Below are positions 60,673 through 64,000 of a stretch of 64,000 bases of DNA, piece after piece. The position numbers were made by a program, and so were the translations under genes. The DNA is taken from positions 1 through 64,000 of the forward strand of contig DAIDDL010000023.1 in assembly GCA_027309085.1 (NCBI GenBank), in the 5' to 3' direction. The stretch comes from Sulfobacillus sp. Lineage in GTDB: Bacteria > Bacillota > Sulfobacillia > Sulfobacillales > Sulfobacillaceae. Each line of letters opens with the position of its first letter. Position 1 is the first letter of the stretch. A model generated the notes under the pieces. The model made no database searches and was not told where the DNA came from. It saw only the letters and a program-made list of their open reading frames with translations.

Positions 60673-60942
60673 ATGACGGACTTAACTCGTGAGATGGTTT
60701 TTATGGCGGCGGCCATGACGGTGGGTAACGTAGAAGAGATGAAAGAACATTTGGAGCGGGCACGGGCACTGGGGGCCACACCAGCGGACATGGAAGAGAT
60801 TTTGACAATGGTCCGTGGCGAGCGCCTCAAGGTCACTCTGGAAAGAGACAAGGAAGCCGAATCTCTCCTGCGGGCCGAATCCTTGGATTTGCCTGTCATG
60901 ACGGGCGGGAGCTCTTGTGGCTGCGGTTCAGGCAATTGCTGA
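60673..60942 (+). CDS. Small AhpD-like protein with a Cys-rich tail, first gene of the ars operon
   Basis: An 89-residue protein. Its first ~50 residues (LTREMVFMAAAMTVGNVEEM, then RARALGATPADMEEILTMVR) resemble one half of the AhpD/carboxymuconolactone-decarboxylase fold, but the CxxC active site is absent. The tail SSCGCGSGNC places Cys82, 84 and 89 close together, as expected for binding As(III) or another soft metal. Family is tentative. It is 23 bases before arsD and shares its operon, so a role as an arsenite carrier or sensor is inferred. Confidence 0.7.
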   Translation: MTDLTREMVFMAAAMTVGNVEEMKEHLERARALGATPADMEEILTMVRGERLKVTLERDKEAESLLRAESLDLPVMTGGSSCGCGSGNC

Positions 60943-60965
60943 TGGGACAAGGAGGCGCTTCTACC

Positions 60966-61265
60966 ATGACCGTGCATATTTATGATCCTGAAATGTGCTG
61001 TACAACGGGGGTCTGCGGCCCGTCCGCCGACCCTGAAATGCTCCGGGTGGCCCAGTTGGTGGCAGGGTTGACACGTGAAGGCCACAAGGTGGTGCGCCAT
61101 ATGCTGAGCCAGGACGCGGCAGCCTTCGCAGCTGATCCCCAGGTCTACCAGCAGCTCTTAGCCCACGGTCCAAACAGCCTCCCGATTGTTACGGTAGACA
61201 ATGCGGTCTGCACAATAGGACGGTATCCGGAGCTTGAGGATATCCGTGCCATGCAGGGGGCGTAA
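60966..61265 (+). CDS. arsD: Arsenite metallochaperone ArsD
   Basis: Delivers As(III) or Sb(III) to ArsA. The 99-residue protein has the key Cys11-Cys12 and Cys17 (MCCTTGVCGP), equivalent to Cys12, 13, 18 of the E. coli plasmid R773 protein. The C-terminal CxxC-type pairs of that ArsD are absent; they are not essential. The ATG at 60966 has AAGGAGGCG upstream. It is 3 bases before arsA1. Confidence 0.93.
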   Translation: MTVHIYDPEMCCTTGVCGPSADPEMLRVAQLVAGLTREGHKVVRHMLSQDAAAFAADPQVYQQLLAHGPNSLPIVTVDNAVCTIGRYPELEDIRAMQGA

Positions 61266-61268
61266 CGC

Positions 61269-62144
61269 ATGACGCAGTACCTGTTTTTCTCTGGCAAGGG
61301 CGGGGTAGGCAAGACCTCACTGTCCTCGGCGGCTGCGGTGCGGCTCGCGCGCCAAGGGGCACGGACACTTTTGGTGACAACGGACCCGGCATCCAATCTT
61401 GGCGACGTGTTTGGGCAGGCGGTCGGGCTTGACGCCCGGCCAGTAGCCGGGGTCTCCGGCCTGTTCATTCAGGAGATCAATCCTGAAGCAGCCCTGCAGT
61501 CATACAAGGACAGGGCTCTGGCACCCATGCGCGCGTTATTTCCCGAAGAAATCGTACGGGCCGCCGAAGAGAAAATGAGCGGCCCCTGTACGGAAGAAGT
61601 CGCGACATTTGACCAGTTCATTGCCTGTATGCAAGAACCTGACTACGACTGGGTGGTGTTTGACACGGCCCCCACCGGGCACACTCTCCGACTCTTGGAA
61701 CTGCCTGGCAGCTGGAGCGTGCATATTACCGAGAGCGCGGCGGGGAGCGGGCAGACCTGTATGGGTCCGGTAGAATCCCTCACGGCATCGCAGAAAGAAT
61801 ACGACGCCGCACTAAAGGCCCTGCAAAGCGAATCGCACTCCACCTTTGTCTTTGTGACCCAGCCATCAAAACTGTCCATTGACGAGATGATGCGCGCGTC
61901 AGAAGAACTGAAGAAGCTGGGGATTCACCACCAGACCGCCGTGCTGAATGGAGTCATTCCTGAGGAGGAGCGCGTCCATCCATATTCACAGAGACGGTGG
62001 CGGCGCCAGATGCCGTTCGTTGAATCTCTCCCGCAAGAATTCTCTGGATCAGTGGGGATGATGCCCTTGTATGCGGATGAAATCAAAGGCATCGAAATGC
62101 TCGAACGTGTGGGGAGGGATCTGGATGATGCCATTCACCTATGA
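61269..62144 (+). CDS. arsA1: Arsenite-transporting ATPase, N-terminal-half type (ArsA1)
   Basis: A 291-residue P-loop ATPase equal to half of the fused ArsA of plasmid R773. Walker A is GKGGVGKTS (9-17); VFDTAPTGHTLRLLELP is the DTAPTGH signal loop. Cys107 (GPCTEEVATF) and Cys164 (QTCMGPVESL) match Cys113 and Cys172 of the A1 half, two of the three metal ligands. The third is supplied by the other protein. It overlaps arsA2 by 20 bp. With ArsB it forms an ATP-driven As(III) pump. Confidence 0.93.
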   Translation: MTQYLFFSGKGGVGKTSLSSAAAVRLARQGARTLLVTTDPASNLGDVFGQAVGLDARPVAGVSGLFIQEINPEAALQSYKDRALAPMRALFPEEIVRAAEEKMSGPCTEEVATFDQFIACMQEPDYDWVVFDTAPTGHTLRLLELPGSWSVHITESAAGSGQTCMGPVESLTASQKEYDAALKALQSESHSTFVFVTQPSKLSIDEMMRASEELKKLGIHHQTAVLNGVIPEEERVHPYSQRRWRRQMPFVESLPQEFSGSVGMMPLYADEIKGIEMLERVGRDLDDAIHL

Positions 62145-63027
62145 GAAGCTTCCGGAGGAACTGCTGGTGCCCCTGGGCGGCCGCCCCCGGAAGGTGTTTT
62201 TTGCCGGCAAGGGCGGGGTCGGAAAAACTACGCTGGCCTGTACTGCTGCTCTATTTGCAGCCGAACGCGGCAACCGGACCGTGCTGGTGACTACAGACCC
62301 CGCGTCCCATATTGGGGAAGTGTTCGGGGTAGAGGTAGGGCCTGCCCTCAGGAAGATTCCGGATACTGATTTGTGGCTCGTGCGCATTGATCCCAAGGCG
62401 GCCTTGGAGAACTACCAGCAAGCGGTCCTGGCCACGGTTCCAGACGACGCAGAAACCCAGGGGCGGGTGCGCGAGGAGCTGAATTCGCCTTGCACCGAAG
62501 AGGTCGCCGTATTCCAGCACTTCCTGGATTTTGTGCTGGATGATGCGTTTGATGTCACAGTATTTGACACGGCCCCGACAGGCCACACTGTGCGCCTCTT
62601 GCAGCTGGCCTGGGATTACGCGGGGGAACTGGCAGGCAAGACGGCTCTCAGCAGCGAGACGGCAGCCTTGGATGCCGCGCAGCTTGCGCGCATGCAAGCT
62701 GCGATCCAAACCCTCCAGGATCCCGGCGCCACATCCATGCTTTTTGTAACCTTGCCGGAAATGACGCCGATTGCCGAGATGGAGCGGGCGATAGCGGACT
62801 TGGGAAGAACCGGCATTGCCACCCAAGCCATCATCGTGAATGAGGTGCTCCCTGAAGAAGCTGCGACCAGCCCCTTGTTTGGCAAGCGGCTCGCTAAACA
62901 GATGATGTATATTGATGATCTGCGCCCGCGTCATCCGGCTCAGGCCTTGGCCACAGCGCCGCTGCAGGACGACGAGATTTTGGGAGTGGCGCTATTGCAG
63001 CAGTTTGGGGACCAGCTTATGCGCTAG
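62125..63027 (+). CDS. arsA2: Arsenite-transporting ATPase, C-terminal-half type (ArsA2)
   Basis: A 300-residue partner of ArsA1. Walker A is GKGGVGKTT (28-36), followed by VFDTAPTGHTVRLLQL. Cys123 (SPCTEEVAVFQHF) matches Cys422 of R773 ArsA. The region that holds the second Cys in A1 has none (TALSSETAALDAA), exactly as in the A2 half. The two genes therefore look like a split ArsA that assembles one metal site. The ATG at 62125 has GGAGGG 7 bases upstream, inside arsA1. Confidence 0.93.
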   Translation: MMPFTYEKLPEELLVPLGGRPRKVFFAGKGGVGKTTLACTAALFAAERGNRTVLVTTDPASHIGEVFGVEVGPALRKIPDTDLWLVRIDPKAALENYQQAVLATVPDDAETQGRVREELNSPCTEEVAVFQHFLDFVLDDAFDVTVFDTAPTGHTVRLLQLAWDYAGELAGKTALSSETAALDAAQLARMQAAIQTLQDPGATSMLFVTLPEMTPIAEMERAIADLGRTGIATQAIIVNEVLPEEAATSPLFGKRLAKQMMYIDDLRPRHPAQALATAPLQDDEILGVALLQQFGDQLMR

Positions 63028-63099
63028 TAAGTATTTTTTGCCCATCGCGGCTTTGCGGAATATCTGGCCGGGGGCCAACGACACAATTGCGAGGTTTCT

Positions 63100-64000
63100 A
63101 TGGTCTATCTAGCCGTCGGGATATTTTTGCTGACATTGATATTCGTAATATGGCAGCCCCGTGGCCTCTCCATTGGGTGGACGGCCGCCGCTGGGGCGGC
63201 CTTGGCCTTGCTGACTGGGGTTGTGACGTGGGGAGATGTCGGTCAGGTCGTCGGCATTGTGTGGGACGCGACCTTAACCTTTGTCGCGGTGATATTGATT
63301 TCCCTGATTCTCGATTCGGTCGGATTTTTTGAGTGGGCGGCGCTGCACATGGCCCATGCTTCGGGCGGCAGCGGCCGCCGGCTCTTTATTGGTCTTGGCA
63401 TACTGGGCGCGCTGGTGGCGATGTTCTTCGCCAACGACGGGGCTGCCTTGATCCTCACTCCGATTGTCTATGAACAGGCGAAGGCTCTGCACCTGGACAC
63501 CAAGGCCACTCTGGCCCTGATTATGGTGAGCGGGTTTATTGCTGACACCACATCTTTGCCCCTGGTGGTCTCCAACCTGGTCAACATTGTGTCAGCAGGG
63601 TATTTTCATCTCGGATTTGCTTCGTTTGCGGCCCGGATGGTGCCCGTGGATGTTGTGGCTCTCCTGATGAGTCTGCTTGCCCTCTTCGCCTTTTACCGCC
63701 ATTCCCTGCCGAAAGTCGTGAACACGGCCATTCTTTCGACGCCTCAATCTGCGATCAAGGACCAGCACGTGTTCCGTGCTGCTTGGATAGTTCTCGTCCT
63801 GCTCGTGCTGGGTTACTTTGCGAGTCAGCTCCTGCATTGGCCTGTGGCCATCTTCGCGGGGAGCGCAGCGATTGCGCTGCTCGTCATTGCCCACCGCAGC
63901 CCTGTGGTGAACGTTCCCAAACTGGTCAGGGAGGCGCCTTGGAAGGTGGTCGTGTTCTCGATCGGCATGTACGTCGTCGTCTTCGGACTGAGAAATGCGG
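63100..64000 (+). CDS. arsB: Arsenite efflux membrane protein ArsB (cut by window end)
   Basis: The first 300 residues are in the window; full ArsB has about 430. It reads MVYLAVGIFLLTLIFVIWQP at the start, then LILDSVGFFEWAALHMAHAS, MFFANDGAALILTPIVYE and FIADTTSLPLVVSNLVNIV, all typical of ArsB (not Acr3). It exports As(III) and Sb(III), alone or with ArsA. The ATG at 63100 has GCGAGG upstream. It follows arsA2 by 72 bases and continues past the end of the window. Confidence 0.95.
   Translation, partial: MVYLAVGIFLLTLIFVIWQPRGLSIGWTAAAGAALALLTGVVTWGDVGQVVGIVWDATLTFVAVILISLILDSVGFFEWAALHMAHASGGSGRRLFIGLGILGALVAMFFANDGAALILTPIVYEQAKALHLDTKATLALIMVSGFIADTTSLPLVVSNLVNIVSAGYFHLGFASFAARMVPVDVVALLMSLLALFAFYRHSLPKVVNTAILSTPQSAIKDQHVFRAAWIVLVLLVLGYFASQLLHWPVAIFAGSAAIALLVIAHRSPVVNVPKLVREAPWKVVVFSIGMYVVVFGLRNA

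Noticed and set aside
1-64000. Mobile elements, prophage, tRNA or rRNA genes
   Set aside because: No transposase, integrase or phage gene, no terminal repeats with target duplications, and no cloverleaf or rRNA-like sequence was seen.

Overview
The window looks like a piece of chromosome from an acidophilic, endospore-forming Firmicute, most probably Sulfobacillus or a close relative. This is inferred from gene content only. Spore and low-GC Gram-positive markers are a SleB-type cortex hydrolase, a YaaH-like GH18 protein, a SpoVK-like AAA protein, a PdaB-like deacetylase, a 3D-domain protein, DacF and the recA-recX-ymdB order. An acidic, metal-rich habitat is suggested by a secreted G1 glutamic peptidase (eqolisin), a csoR-copA-copZ copper operon and an arsenite-efflux operon. 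GC is moderate to high. TTG and GTG starts preceded by strong GGAGG sites are common. No tRNA, rRNA, insertion sequence, prophage or CRISPR array was seen.

Layout. 0-4.1 kb: small membrane ORF, MFS transporter, murI, acyl-CoA synthetase. 4.3-7.3 kb: copper operon with a CsoR-type operator. 7.4-15.6 kb: mixed accessory genes (GNAT, DedA, lipoprotein, TPR protein, eqolisin, TrmB regulator, a divergent 2OG-oxygenase/DUF3050 pair, a Trp-rich unknown, a LON-domain protein). 15.8-25.2 kb: acyl-CoA dehydrogenase, asnS, rodZ-like, dacF, a convergent deacetylase, rimO, pgsA, and a compact FtsH-like protease with a membrane partner. 25.3-34.1 kb: cinA, DEAD-box helicase, recA, recX, ferredoxin, a conserved unknown, ymdB, dipeptidase, leucyl aminopeptidase. 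34.3-39.0 kb: coiled-coil protein, GH18, membrane protein, then a minus-strand cluster niaR / inactive nitrilase-like / nitrilase / dedA. 39.0-45.0 kb: ppx-like-mutS-mutL-miaA in one overlapping operon. 45-53.7 kb: sleB, prolyl oligopeptidase, PfpI, spoVK-GTPase-ynbB, convergent lexA, CPBP protease. 53.8-56.5 kb: acyl-CoA dehydrogenase, SCP2 and thiolase (fatty-acid degradation). 56.6-59.7 kb: ECF sigma factor coupled to a membrane-anchored beta-propeller protein, then a 3D/peptidoglycan-binding protein behind a c-di-AMP riboswitch. 60-64 kb: 2'-5' RNA ligase-like protein, then the arsenic operon (Cys-tailed small protein, arsD, arsA1, arsA2, arsB), with arsB cut by the window edge.

The observations most worth following are these: the sigma factor/beta-propeller pair with an ECF-like promoter almost touching the start codon; the active/inactive nitrilase pair behind niaR; the 42-bp tandem repeat that duplicates the initiation region of the DEAD-box helicase; the Cys-tailed AhpD-like protein that opens an ars operon with ArsA split into complementary halves; the eqolisin with a twin-arginine-like leader and Gly/Tyr/Asn-rich tail; and the divergent PF09859 oxygenase/DUF3050 pair. 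All functions are read from sequence motifs and family knowledge. No database search was run.
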